Shown: positions 41,041 to 50,064 of the stretch, piece after piece
Numbering within the stretch: position 1 is the stretch's first letter
Layout: every line of letters begins with the position of its first letter
From: SIRX01 sp965213905
GTDB lineage: Bacteria; Actinomycetota; Rubrobacteria; Rubrobacterales; Rubrobacteraceae
NCBI GenBank assembly: GCA_965213905.1
Contig: OZ243922.1
Location: 1,116,001 to 1,180,000 of the forward strand
DNA: 64,000 nucleotides
Direction: 5' to 3'
The notes under the pieces: model-generated
The model's database searches: none
The model's input: the letters and a program-made list of their open reading frames with translations, nothing else
What the model was told of the DNA's origin: nothing
Program-made: the position numbers and the translations under genes

Positions 41041-42351
41041 TCAGGCCCTGGAGGTCTCTTTCGCTTTTCTTTCCTCGACCTCAGCGTCTTCCGTGAAGTC
41101 TACGTCTTTGGTCTCCGGGCCCCACAACGCCCCGATAAGGATTAGCGCGGACCCTATGACCAGCAGTGGGAGCGGCGTGTACTTGAAAGGCATGAAGTTC
41201 GCCAGGCCTGCCTGGTAGTAAGCGTAGAACGCCGGGGGTATAACGGCCAGGCTGTATCCGAGGCCGAAGCCGGAGGCGCGGACCCCGATCTGGAACCGCT
41301 CGATGATGTAGACGGTAGCCAGACCCCACACCGAGACTACCACCATCACGACCGCCGTTACCAGCAGGATCACGGTAAAGAGGTTCTGCGGGGTAGTGGC
41401 CACGATCAGGTAGAAAAGAAAAGTGCCGACGGTCGCCATAACGATGGACGAGATGATCAGGAACGGCCGGCGGCCAATCTTCTGGCTGATTACCCCTGCC
41501 GCCATGTAGCCCCCGGCCAAGACGAGGAAGGCGATGGACAGCGTGATCGTGAGGCTGGTACCCGACAGATCGAGCTCGGAAGTGAGCAGCCCGGGCAGCA
41601 TGGCCGACGGCACGTAGAGCGTCAGCCAGAAACCGCCCATCAGCACGAAGACCTGCAAAAAGCTCTGCAAGTTTTCGCCCTTGAACAACTCTATGATGGG
41701 AGAGCTGGCATCTTCATCGGAATCGTCGGATTCCTTGGCGGCTTCAAAGAGTTGTGACTCGGCCACAGAGTAGACGAAATAGAGGACGAGCGAGAAGATC
41801 AAGACGGTGCTGATAAGGAACGGTATCCTCCAGCCCCACTGCACGTAGGGAGAGTCCAGCCCCCCGGCCGGTATGAACTGGAGCAGGACCAGCGTGATCA
41901 GGGAGATGGCCGCGTACGCCAGCGGATATCCGGTCATAATTAAAGACCCGTAGAAACCCCGCTTCTCTTTGGGAGAATATTCCATTGCCAGCGGGTTGGC
42001 CGAGGTGTACACCCCGCCGACGAAGATACCGTTTACGAGGCGCAAGACGACGAAGACGACGACGATCAGCATGCCCAGAAATTCGTAGCCCGGTAACAGC
42101 GCCATAAGGAACGTCGCCACCCCGGAGCCGGACAAGGCGAGTATGGTCGCGCGTTTTCGGCCCACGGTGTCCCCGATGTGCCCGAAGATAGCGGCTCCTA
42201 TGGGGCGTCCGATCAGGGTCGCCGCGAAGATCGTGCCGCCCACGATGGCCGCCGTGGAGTTGCCCATCTCCGGGGCGATAAAGTATGCAATGGCCGGGGC
42301 CAGCACTATGATGGGCAGGTAGATGTCGAACATGTCCACGAAGAAGCCCAT
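41041..42351 (-). CDS. MFS transporter (metabolite:H+ symporter type), 5' end disrupted
   Basis: 436 residues, twelve membrane helices, with the loop motif GHIGDTVGRKRA and NGIFVGGVYTSANPLAMEYSPKE... typical of sugar/dicarboxylate symporters. The open frame starts at an internal ATG (MGFFVDMFDIYLP), already inside the first helix. Upstream, pieces of a normal N-terminus appear in different frames (NKVPEKYPS, QLGKRAVRG), joined across a run of seven G at 42357-42363 and two other shifts. Either the gene is damaged or the sequence has errors here. It leads the leftward catabolic cluster and would import its substrate. Confidence 0.8.
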   Translation of the reverse strand: MGFFVDMFDIYLPIIVLAPAIAYFIAPEMGNSTAAIVGGTIFAATLIGRPIGAAIFGHIGDTVGRKRATILALSGSGVATFLMALLPGYEFLGMLIVVVFVVLRLVNGIFVGGVYTSANPLAMEYSPKEKRGFYGSLIMTGYPLAYAAISLITLVLLQFIPAGGLDSPYVQWGWRIPFLISTVLIFSLVLYFVYSVAESQLFEAAKESDDSDEDASSPIIELFKGENLQSFLQVFVLMGGFWLTLYVPSAMLPGLLTSELDLSGTSLTITLSIAFLVLAGGYMAAGVISQKIGRRPFLIISSIVMATVGTFLFYLIVATTPQNLFTVILLVTAVVMVVVSVWGLATVYIIERFQIGVRASGFGLGYSLAVIPPAFYAYYQAGLANFMPFKYTPLPLLVIGSALILIGALWGPETKDVDFTEDAEVEERKAKETSRA

Positions 42352-42951
42352 CCAGGCCCCCCCGGACGGCGCGCTTTCCTAGCTGGGATATTTCTCCGGA
42401 ACCTTGTTAGGCGCTAGCCGCTGTCGCCATGCTCCTCCTTTGCCATACAGGTGATCGCCCTTTCACATACCGACCGACTTGAATCTGGCCTTGCCCGGAC
42501 GGACGATAGTGTTGGCGAGATGATCACCGCGGGGCGATCTCTACCTGGTTTTTGACTTTCCCCTATCCCCGGCCTACCTCACCGGACCCTTCTAACGATT
42601 GCCCGGTAGCTTACATACGACTTGCCGCAACTGTCAAGCTCGTTTCAAGCTAGTTCGGCCCGTGCGCCGCCCGGGGCTTTCTCCTGCCGGTTTGCGCGTT
42701 CTTTTCTAACGGTGGGGAGTCCCGCGGGCCTGGTTTTATTGGAGTAGAATAGAAGTTGTGCTTCAAAGGTGGACACCAGGGAATACAACTATAATCAGGA
42801 CTATACGACGAGTTCCGGATAAATTTTTCTTGTTCTCGGGCGGCCGCGTTTCCGCGCCACCTGTAGGGAATTTTTATCCGGTCTTGCGGCCGGGGAGTAC
42901 AGAGAGGACGCGCTTGCACGACCGCGGGAGATCAGGGGGTGGGTAAGAAAG
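42352..42951. other. Divergent region between MFS and DapA-like genes
   Basis: 600 bp. The left end holds the damaged 5' coding part of the MFS gene (about 42352-42440, with GGAGGAGC before an ATG). The rest is non-coding as far as I can see. TATAAT at 42790-42795 could serve the rightward gene; AGTTGT/ACAACT arms at 42754-42790 flank a small AT-rich loop. Confidence 0.45.
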
Positions 42952-43857
42952 ATGTTTAGTGGACTGATGCCCGCGTTGGTTACGCCTTTCGACGAGCGGG
43001 GAGAGCTGGACATCGGGGCAACCGAAGCGATCTTGGAGCGCCACGTGGAGGCCGGCGTGGACGGCATCGTGGCCCTCGGCAGCACCGGCGAGTTCTCGCA
43101 CCTGGAAGCCGACGAGCGCCGGTATTTCGCGGAGAAGGTGGCCGGCATCCTGGACGGTAGGGTTCCGCTCGTCGTTGGCGTGGGAACGAGCGGGACGCGG
43201 GAGGCAATTTCTCTATCCCGCCACGCCGAGAGCGCCGGGGCGGACGCGGTGGTCGCCGTCTCACCGTTTTATTGGAAAGTTGGAGAAGAAGCCCTTTTCA
43301 GGCACTTCGCGACGATCTCCGAAAGCGTCTCTATACCGACCATGATCTACAACTTCCCGATGCTAACGGGGATAGACCTCTCCCCCACCCTGGTCCGGCG
43401 CCTAGCGGAAAAGTGCCCGAACGTGGTGGGCATCAAAGATACCGTCCAGGTCTACATGCACACGGTAGAGGTGATCCGGGAAGTCAAGCCGGTGCGTCCG
43501 GACTTTTCGGTGTTGGTCGGCTTCGAGGACCAGATCCTACCTTCCCTGCTCGCCGGTTCCGACGGCGCCGTAAGCGGCCTCGCCAACATCGCCCCCGAAC
43601 TTTTCGTAAACCTGGTGCGGGCTTTCGAGGCTGGAAACCTGGAGCGGGCGGCAGAACTTCACCGGCGCGTCCTCTACCTGATGGCGATGTACGAACTCAG
43701 CGACCCCGGCCTCGGGGCCACCAAACTCGCCATGCAAAAGCTCGGCGTCCCCGTCTCGTCAGCCGTCCGAGGCCCGGCGCTTCCCGCCACGCCGGAGGCC
43801 CACTCCGGCATAGAAGCCGCCCTCGAAGGCGCCGGTCTAACGTCTGTCTCCGGGTAA
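42952..43857 (+). CDS. Dihydrodipicolinate synthase-family aldolase/lyase
   Basis: 301 residues, a complete TIM barrel of the DapA/NanA family. It has pyruvate-binding GSTGEFSHL, the Tyr of MIYNFPMLTG, the Schiff-base Lys of VVGIKDTVQ and a GFEDQILPSLLAGSDG stretch. The residues around the substrate differ from authentic DapA, and there are no lysine genes near, so it is more likely a catabolic lyase (for example for sugar acids or related keto acids). It diverges from the MFS cluster and is followed by a convergent TauE/SafE gene. Confidence 0.88.
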   Translation: MFSGLMPALVTPFDERGELDIGATEAILERHVEAGVDGIVALGSTGEFSHLEADERRYFAEKVAGILDGRVPLVVGVGTSGTREAISLSRHAESAGADAVVAVSPFYWKVGEEALFRHFATISESVSIPTMIYNFPMLTGIDLSPTLVRRLAEKCPNVVGIKDTVQVYMHTVEVIREVKPVRPDFSVLVGFEDQILPSLLAGSDGAVSGLANIAPELFVNLVRAFEAGNLERAAELHRRVLYLMAMYELSDPGLGATKLAMQKLGVPVSSAVRGPALPATPEAHSGIEAALEGAGLTSVSG

Positions 43858-43876
43858 ACCGCAGAACCGGGAAGGC

Positions 43877-44614
43877 TTAGAGCAGCGCCAGTAGCGCCGT
43901 CATAACCCCTAAAACGCCGGTGAGCAGTACGACGCCGAGGGTGATCTTGCGGAAACCGTCGTTCGAGAGGCGCTTTACGAGCGCCGTGCCGAGCATCTTC
44001 CCCAAATAGGATGCCGGGATCAGCGCGGCGACGACCCAAAACTGCGAAGGCTGCGCGATGCCCCGGCCGAGCAACGTCGCGAGCGCCACAAGGCTGAGGA
44101 AAAAGAAGTAGGCGGCGTTGCTGGCCCGAAACCGGATTTTGGGGAGGTTGCGGGCCGCGAACAGCAGAACTATCGGCGGCCCTCCTATACCGGTCGAGGT
44201 AGACAAAGCGCCGCTGGTAACACCGGCGAGCACCGTGCCCCAGAGTCCTCCGGCGCCCGGCAGCGAGACCTCACGTAAAAGGAGCCCGGCCGAGAAAACC
44301 ACGATTACCCCGACGGAAAGCCTTATGTATTCGGGGTTCGCCCGGGCCAGTACTTCGGTGCCCAAAAACACGCCGACCGCCGCCGGGGGCAGTAGCGTCA
44401 GGACAGAACGTAGTTCCACTTCCCGCCAGGAATCTTGCGCGATCACCGCGTTCACAAAGAGCGACATGGACGCCACGATCACCACCACCGTCGCGGGATC
44501 GTAGATCACCAAAAGCAATGGCACCCCCACGACTGCCAACCCGAAACCGGTGAGCCCGGACACCGCCGAAGCCACCACGATAATAAAGAGTGCGGCGAGA
44601 AGCCCGATGCTCAA
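43877..44614 (-). CDS. TauE/SafE-family membrane transporter
   Basis: 245 residues with eight hydrophobic segments. The two family repeats are visible: SAVSGLTGFGLAVVGVPLLL at the N-terminus and AGVTSGALSTSTGIGGPPIVL in the middle. Members export sulfite, sulfoacetate or other small organic anions. It starts with TTG at 44614. A stem-loop separates it from the siroheme decarboxylase gene. A link with sulfonate metabolism is possible given the sulfoquinovosidase-like gene at 27.5 kb, but they are 14 kb apart. Confidence 0.9.
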   Translation of the reverse strand: MSIGLLAALFIIVVASAVSGLTGFGLAVVGVPLLLVIYDPATVVVIVASMSLFVNAVIAQDSWREVELRSVLTLLPPAAVGVFLGTEVLARANPEYIRLSVGVIVVFSAGLLLREVSLPGAGGLWGTVLAGVTSGALSTSTGIGGPPIVLLFAARNLPKIRFRASNAAYFFFLSLVALATLLGRGIAQPSQFWVVAALIPASYLGKMLGTALVKRLSNDGFRKITLGVVLLTGVLGVMTALLALL

Positions 44615-44638
44615 AACGAGCCTCTACAAAGCAAGAGT

Positions 44639-44671
44639 AACCCCCCGCCCGAAAGGTTCGAAGCGGGGGTT
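44639..44671. terminator. GC-rich stem-loop between AhbAB and TauE/SafE genes
   Basis: AACCCCCCGC and GCGGGGGTT pair with one bulged C. Short repeats AAAGGTTC (three) and GGGCTACCGCA (two) follow up to the stop of the next leftward gene, 44717. Confidence 0.5.
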
Positions 44672-44716
44672 CGCGGGGCGCTAAAGGTTCTAAAGGTTCG
44701 TCGGGCTACCGCAGGG

Positions 44717-45778
44717 CTACCGCAAGACGCCGGCGTAGAGACGCTCCCAGGCCTCCATCTCCGGTGTGAAGTAACGGACCCGCGTCTTTTTGTACTCGCG
44801 GGTGGAGTAGAGGGACTCGCGCTCGGTGAGGCCGGTTTCCTCGGCCATCGCGTCCAGCACGCCCTCGCATTCCTCTACCGAGCGGCCGTGGACCATCGAG
44901 AAAAGGGCGTACGGCCAGTCCTCGTAAGTCGGGCGCTGGTAACAGTGGGAGACCGCCTGATACTGGGCAAAGATGTTCCCGACTTCCTCTTCCCGGCCCT
45001 CCGGCACCTTCCACACGCCCATCGCGTTCGCCCGAAAACCCGCCTTGCGGTGGTAGAGCACGGCAGAGAAACGGCGCATGATCTTGCGCTCCTGCAACTC
45101 GTACGCTTTTTCGAGGAGCTGCTCGTAGGAAAAGCCGATCTGGCCGCCCCACAAGTCGAACGGCCGGGGAGTCAACGGTATGTCTTCCTGCAAAGCTCGG
45201 ATGGCGGCCTTATCGTCCTCGCCCACGTTGCGGTCGGCCTTGTTCCGGTCTTTCTCCCCGTACTGCGGCGCCTCTTTTTTGGCGGTGGCGCCCTTGTTCA
45301 TGTCGAGCGTTACCCCGATCTTGAACAACTTCAGGGTCGGCAGAATACGGGTCTTTTCCGAGCCGCTGATGTTGTGCAACACGTCAACGGTCCCTTCGAG
45401 GCCGAGCCTGGAACCCGGCGGTACGGCGACCGTGTACCAGAGATTGAACTCGTTGTTCCGCTCGTAGTTGTGGGAAACGCCGGGGTGGGAGTTTATCGCC
45501 TTGGCCCCCTCAGAGAGGTTCTCTTTCGGGATGCGGGCGGCGACCAGGGTGGACTGGTAGCCCAGCACCCGGGTGTCGAAGATCGCGCTGATCTGACGAA
45601 TCACCTTGCCGCGCTTTAGCGCCTCCACCCGGCGGATAACCTCGTCGCCGGCAACCCCTACTTCGCGCCCGATGGCTTCAAAGGGTTCCCGGACCAACGG
45701 GAACTCCCGCTGTATAAAATTGAGTATTTCTTTGTCTACGGTGTCCATCAACCGGCTGCTTGTCGTTGTACTAACCAC
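44717..45778 (-). CDS. Fused siroheme decarboxylase (AhbA-AhbB), Lrp/AsnC-like fold
   Basis: 353 residues made of two similar halves (about 11-165 and 190-353), each an Lrp/AsnC-like winged helix plus RAM-like domain. The AhbA-type signature is PGVSHNYERNNEFNLWYTV; the AhbB-type one is AVSHCYQRPTYEDWPYALFS, both containing the catalytic-site His/Tyr/Arg region. In sulfate reducers and methanogens the AhbAB pair decarboxylates siroheme to didecarboxysiroheme on the alternative heme route; NirDLGH do the same for heme d1. The first start is GTG 45778; a second ATG at 45748 (MDTVDKEIL) is an equally good start. No other ahb or nir gene lies nearby. Confidence 0.85.
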   Translation of the reverse strand: MVSTTTSSRLMDTVDKEILNFIQREFPLVREPFEAIGREVGVAGDEVIRRVEALKRGKVIRQISAIFDTRVLGYQSTLVAARIPKENLSEGAKAINSHPGVSHNYERNNEFNLWYTVAVPPGSRLGLEGTVDVLHNISGSEKTRILPTLKLFKIGVTLDMNKGATAKKEAPQYGEKDRNKADRNVGEDDKAAIRALQEDIPLTPRPFDLWGGQIGFSYEQLLEKAYELQERKIMRRFSAVLYHRKAGFRANAMGVWKVPEGREEEVGNIFAQYQAVSHCYQRPTYEDWPYALFSMVHGRSVEECEGVLDAMAEETGLTERESLYSTREYKKTRVRYFTPEMEAWERLYAGVLR

Positions 45779-45920
45779 GGTCTAAGAGCCCTTCTCAACA
45801 GTTTGTCGTTTGGTTGCTGCTATTTTTTGCTATTTTTGCATAATAACAGGCGCGAAAGAAATTCGGTATGAAAATCCTTACGAATTTGTCGTCGTGCCCG
45901 GGGAAGAAAAAAGAGTGTCC

Positions 45921-46577
45921 TCAGGCGCGATCTTCCAAAGCTTTCTGGTATTCGGCGTAGACGTTCTGAACGTCCTTCCAAACGAGGCGTTTTGTGTTTT
46001 GCAAGTCTTCGCCGCTCTGGCGCAGGATGTAGGCGGGGTGGAAAGTCGCCATCGTCTTGAAGTTCTCCCGGTCGTACCACTGGCCGCGGTCGCGGGTTAT
46101 CTTGAAGTTTTTATCTATGAGGCTCTTTGCGGCGGGGCTCCCGAGGCAAAGGATTATCTCCGGTTTAACGGCGTCTATCTGCGCCTGGAGGTAGGGGTTG
46201 CAGGCGTTGATCTCCCCGGTTTTGGGCTGGCGATTGCGGGTCCGTCCGCCTTCTTCGACCGTCGGGCGGCACTTGACGACGTTGGTGATGTAAACCTGAT
46301 CCCGCGTAAGCTCCACCGCCGATAGAATGTCGTCGAGCAGTTTGCCCGCCCGTCCGACGAACGGCAATCCCGTAGCATCCTCGTTCTCGCCCGGTCCTTC
46401 ACCGACGAGCATCAGCGGCGACTCGGGGTCGCCCGTCCCAAACACCGTGTTCGTCCGGGAGAGCGCCAGGTCGCACTTCGTACACACCGAGACCTGCCGG
46501 GCCAACTCGGCCAGCCGCTCCTCCCGGTTCTCGCCGTTCTCCGTCGCGTCGAAAAGATTGTCCAAAAGTTCCTCCAC
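45921..46577 (-). CDS. Family 4 uracil-DNA glycosylase (4Fe-4S)
   Basis: 218 residues. GEGPGENEDATGLPFVGRAG is the uracil pocket with the family 4 acid (E64-x-x pattern), and TFHPAYILRQ is the C-terminal DNA-contact motif. The iron-sulfur ligands are C32, C35, C103 and C126. It removes uracil from DNA in base-excision repair; family 4 is typical of thermophiles and many actinobacteria. Stand-alone gene, ATG start. Confidence 0.94.
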   Translation of the reverse strand: MEELLDNLFDATENGENREERLAELARQVSVCTKCDLALSRTNTVFGTGDPESPLMLVGEGPGENEDATGLPFVGRAGKLLDDILSAVELTRDQVYITNVVKCRPTVEEGGRTRNRQPKTGEINACNPYLQAQIDAVKPEIILCLGSPAAKSLIDKNFKITRDRGQWYDRENFKTMATFHPAYILRQSGEDLQNTKRLVWKDVQNVYAEYQKALEDRA

Positions 46578-46890
46578 GAATAGCCTTCCCTAGACATTCT
46601 ACACCGGCAAGTATTGCGCGGCCCCTCGTACTCCGGGCGCAAGATGTACCGGATGCCACGCCCGAATATTCTGACATTAGGCCAAAGCATCCCCGGAAGC
46701 CTCACAGTATGCTTTCCCGCAGGATGATTCAAGAAGCTCCGGCAAGCCCGGGTATTTGACTCGGAGGCCGGATGGTGGCTAGAATTGCCGTGGTACGGAA
46801 AGGTTCTTATCGGGCGCGAGGAGATGAATACTCCGGCGGAACTTTTTTATCTGATCTCCGCCGCCCGCAAACATAGTAGAAGGAGGAGTT
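46578..46890. other. Intergenic region before the TAXI-TRAP genes
   Basis: 313 bp with no gene that I can support. GGAGAT and ATCTCC arms flank the stretch 46819-46859. AGGAGGAG directly upstream of the TTG at 46891 is a strong ribosome site. Confidence 0.4.
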
Positions 46891-47934
46891 TTGATCAGGA
46901 AATCTCTAGTAGCGGCGATGCTCGCCATAATAGTCTCTCTGGGACTGGCCGCCTGCGGCGCCCCCCAGGGTAGCGGCGGCGATGGCGGCGATGGTGGCGG
47001 AGACGGCGGCAACGGTGGCGGCGGACAGGAAGAGAACTTCCAAACAGACCTCCAGCTCGGCACGGGTAGTGTCGGGGGCGTTTACTTCCCTCTCGGGCAG
47101 GAGGTAGCAAACATCCTCGTGGAAAACATCGACGTGGACGGGTTCAACGTCAGCTCGGTCGAGACCGACGCTTCGGTGGACAACCTCGTCCAGATCCAGG
47201 GCGGAGACCTCCAACTCGGCATCGCGCAGAACAACACCGCCCAGCAGGGCGTAGCCGGTGAGGGTGAGTTCGACGGCACCTCGATAGACAACGCCGGCTT
47301 TATGGGCCAACTCTATCCCGAAGCCATCTCGATCATCACGCTCGAATCCGCCGGCATTGATACGGTAGAAGACCTGGAAGGCAAGCGGGTCGCCATCGGG
47401 CCTCCGGGCGGGGCTACGCGGGGCGCCGCAGACTTGGTCATGAACGCCGCCGGTATCGAGGAGGGCGACTACGAAGCCTTCGAGGAAGACTTCGGCACGG
47501 CCCAGACGAAACTACAGGACGGCAACCTGGACGCCTCCATAGAGGTGGTCGGCGTGCCATCCGCCAGCATCTCCGAGCTTCAAGCCACCACCGGTGAGGT
47601 CAAGCTTGTCCCGCTGAGCGATGAGATTCAGCAGCAGATCTCCGACGAAAGCGGCTATCGGCCGTACGAGATCCCGGCGGACTCCTACGACTTCCTGGAT
47701 GAGCCGCTGCCGTCCGTCTCCGCTTTCGCGACCATGTTCGGCTCCATGTCGCAGATCAGCCCGGACCTCGGGTACGAGATCACCAAGACTATGTACGAGC
47801 AGGCCGATTCCCTGACGCTGGCCCAGAAGCAATTCATCTCTCCCGACAGCGCCCTCGACGGCCGGGGAGACCTGCCGCTGCATCCCGGGGCGGAGAGGTA
47901 CTTCGAAGAAGAAGGCCTCTTAGAGGGCGAGTAA
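46891..47934 (+). CDS. TAXI-family TRAP transporter solute-binding lipoprotein
   Basis: 347 residues from a TTG behind AGGAGGAG. A signal peptide ends in the lipobox LAACG, then a 25-residue Gly/Asp spacer leads to the binding domain: LGTGSVGGVYFPLGQEVANI, GGDLQLGIAQNNTAQQG, RVAIGPPGGATRGAADLVM. These mark the TAXI group of TRAP binding proteins. It delivers an unknown small acid (dicarboxylates or glutamate in known cases) to the fused permease 69 bp downstream. Confidence 0.94.
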   Translation: MIRKSLVAAMLAIIVSLGLAACGAPQGSGGDGGDGGGDGGNGGGGQEENFQTDLQLGTGSVGGVYFPLGQEVANILVENIDVDGFNVSSVETDASVDNLVQIQGGDLQLGIAQNNTAQQGVAGEGEFDGTSIDNAGFMGQLYPEAISIITLESAGIDTVEDLEGKRVAIGPPGGATRGAADLVMNAAGIEEGDYEAFEEDFGTAQTKLQDGNLDASIEVVGVPSASISELQATTGEVKLVPLSDEIQQQISDESGYRPYEIPADSYDFLDEPLPSVSAFATMFGSMSQISPDLGYEITKTMYEQADSLTLAQKQFISPDSALDGRGDLPLHPGAERYFEEEGLLEGE

Positions 47935-48003
47935 GTCCAACCAAAGACCGGCCGGTGGGATTCTCGGAACCCACCGACCCCTCGGTAGAGAGCGGAGAGT
48001 CTA

Positions 48004-50049
48004 ATGAGCCAAGGCAGAGACGGTGGGCAGGCCGGAGGAGTGGCCGACGAGGTCCGGGATCAGACCGAGGAGCAGCAAGGAGAGCAGCAGGCCGAAGAGA
48101 CCCTCCGGCGCTACAGCCAGGAGAGCGCGTACCGGACGGAACTCGGCATCTGGAAGTGGGTCGTGCTCGTCCTCGGCTCCGCCCTGACGTTTTTCCAACT
48201 CTACACAGCACTCCGGGGCGGCTACGTCTCGCTCGTACAGGGTGCGGTCCACGTTGGCGGTGCTATGGGCCTGATCTACCTGCTCTACCCGGCGAAACGC
48301 GCCTGGAGCAGCAGGCCCGGCATCCCTTTCTACGACCTGATCCTGGCCGCCGCCGCGCTCTGGACGAACTCCTACGTCGTCATAAACTACGAACGCCTGA
48401 CGAACGAATCCGTTATCTTCGGATACTCGACGCTAGACTACACGGTAGCCGCCCTGGGCATCGTGCTCGTCCTCGAAGCCACCCGCCGGTGCGTCGGGCT
48501 CCCGATAGTGGTCATCGCCGCCGCCGCCTTGCTCTACGGCCTCTTCGGGAACTACCTGCCGGTCTTCTCCCACGCCGGCTTCTCCTGGGACCGGCTGGCG
48601 ACCGAGACGTTCTTTACCGCAAGCTCCATCTTCGGCACCCCGATACAAGTCTCCTCAACCTTTATCTACCTGTTCCTGTTCTTCGGCGTGCTGCTCGTAA
48701 AAACGAACATCGGACAGTTCTTCAACGACCTCGCCTTCGGGGCGACTGGCACGTTTACCGGCGGAACGGCCAAAGCGGCGGTCACGGCCAGCGGGTTGCA
48801 GGGTATGATCTCCGGCAGCTCCGTGGCGAACACCGTTACTTCGGGGTCATTCACCATCCCGATGATGAAGCGTTCCGGGTTCAAGCCGGAGTTCGCGGCG
48901 GCGGCTGAGGCATCGGCTTCGACGGGCGGCCAGATCATGCCGCCCCTCATGGGCGCGGCGGCGTTCATCATGGCCGAATACACGGGGATTCCGTATAACG
49001 AGATCATCCTGATCGGTATTATCCCGGCTACGCTCTATTTCTCCGGCGTCTTTATGGGGACGCACTTCGAGGCCCGCCGCCAGGGCATCCTGGGCGTCGC
49101 CCGGGACCGGCTCCCGGCACTCGGCGGCCTGCTGAAAAAGCTGGACTTGCTATTGCCGCTGGCGATAATCATAACCCTGCTGTTGACGGGCTCTTCGGCG
49201 CAAAACGCGGCGCTCTACGGTATAGGCGCAGCCTTTGCCATCAGCCTGATCCGTCGTTCCACCCGGATGTCGCTGGTCGAGACGGGCAAGCTCCTGGAAA
49301 ACGGCGCCCGGGCCGCCCTGCCGGTCATAGCAGCCTGCGCCACGGCCGGCATCATCGCCGGCATCGTCACCAAGACAGGCCTCGGCGGCAAGCTCGCCGG
49401 CGGCATACTGGACCTTGCTTTCGGCAACTTCTTCCTCGTACTGCTGCTCACGATGGTCGCTTGCATCGTGCTGGGCATGGGTTTGCCGACGACGGCCAAC
49501 TACGTCGTAACCGCGACGGTTGCGGCCCCGATTTTGGTGCAGTTCGACGTGCCCCTGATCGCCGCGCACTTCTTCGTTTTCTACTTCGGCATCGTGGCGG
49601 ACATAACCCCGCCGGTCTGCCTCGCGGCCTACGCGGGCGCCGGTATAGCCGGGGCAAACCCGATGAGCACCGGCGTAACCGCCGTGAAGCTGGCTATCGC
49701 CGCGTTCATTATCCCGTACATCTTCGTCACCAACCCGGTGCTGTTGCTGGAAGGTGCTACAGCAGCCAATCTGATCCCCTCGCTGCTGACCGCCTTACTT
49801 GGCATGGCGGCTATAAGTGGCGGCATCATGGCCTACTTTATAGGACCATCGAAGGCCTGGGAGAGGCTATTGTTGGTAGCGGGCGGCATAGCTTTGGTCT
49901 ACCCGAGCCTTTTCATCTCTCTCATAGGCCTCGCGGTGGTGCTCGCCATAGGAGTTTTCCAGTACCTCGACGGCCGGACCGGCAAGACGGACCCGGACGA
50001 GCCCACCGAAGGGCAGCCGGAGCGCCAGGCAGAAGAAAGCCCGGCGTAA
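48004..50049 (+). CDS. TRAP transporter fused permease (4TM/12TM, DctQM)
   Basis: 681 residues: a hydrophilic Glu/Gln-rich N-terminus (about 1-45), the small-subunit-like helices, then the large DctM-like part with GGTAKAAVTASGLQGMISG, SASTGGQIMPPLMGAAAF and GMGLPTTANYVVTATVA, the signature loops of TRAP large subunits. It is the single-chain partner usual for TAXI binding proteins, importing its solute with a sodium gradient. The C-terminus (KTDPDEPTEGQPERQAEE) is acidic. AGAGCGGAGAGT precedes the ATG. Confidence 0.94.
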   Translation: MSQGRDGGQAGGVADEVRDQTEEQQGEQQAEETLRRYSQESAYRTELGIWKWVVLVLGSALTFFQLYTALRGGYVSLVQGAVHVGGAMGLIYLLYPAKRAWSSRPGIPFYDLILAAAALWTNSYVVINYERLTNESVIFGYSTLDYTVAALGIVLVLEATRRCVGLPIVVIAAAALLYGLFGNYLPVFSHAGFSWDRLATETFFTASSIFGTPIQVSSTFIYLFLFFGVLLVKTNIGQFFNDLAFGATGTFTGGTAKAAVTASGLQGMISGSSVANTVTSGSFTIPMMKRSGFKPEFAAAAEASASTGGQIMPPLMGAAAFIMAEYTGIPYNEIILIGIIPATLYFSGVFMGTHFEARRQGILGVARDRLPALGGLLKKLDLLLPLAIIITLLLTGSSAQNAALYGIGAAFAISLIRRSTRMSLVETGKLLENGARAALPVIAACATAGIIAGIVTKTGLGGKLAGGILDLAFGNFFLVLLLTMVACIVLGMGLPTTANYVVTATVAAPILVQFDVPLIAAHFFVFYFGIVADITPPVCLAAYAGAGIAGANPMSTGVTAVKLAIAAFIIPYIFVTNPVLLLEGATAANLIPSLLTALLGMAAISGGIMAYFIGPSKAWERLLLVAGGIALVYPSLFISLIGLAVVLAIGVFQYLDGRTGKTDPDEPTEGQPERQAEESPA

Positions 50050-50064
50050 GGTTTCGGCCGACTC

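Noticed and set aside
46970..47030. Tandem-repeat-like GGCGGC/GATGGC tract, and a similar one at 52520-52630
   Set aside because: These encode Gly-rich spacers after lipoprotein signal peptides; ordinary low complexity, not a CRISPR or VNTR of separate meaning.
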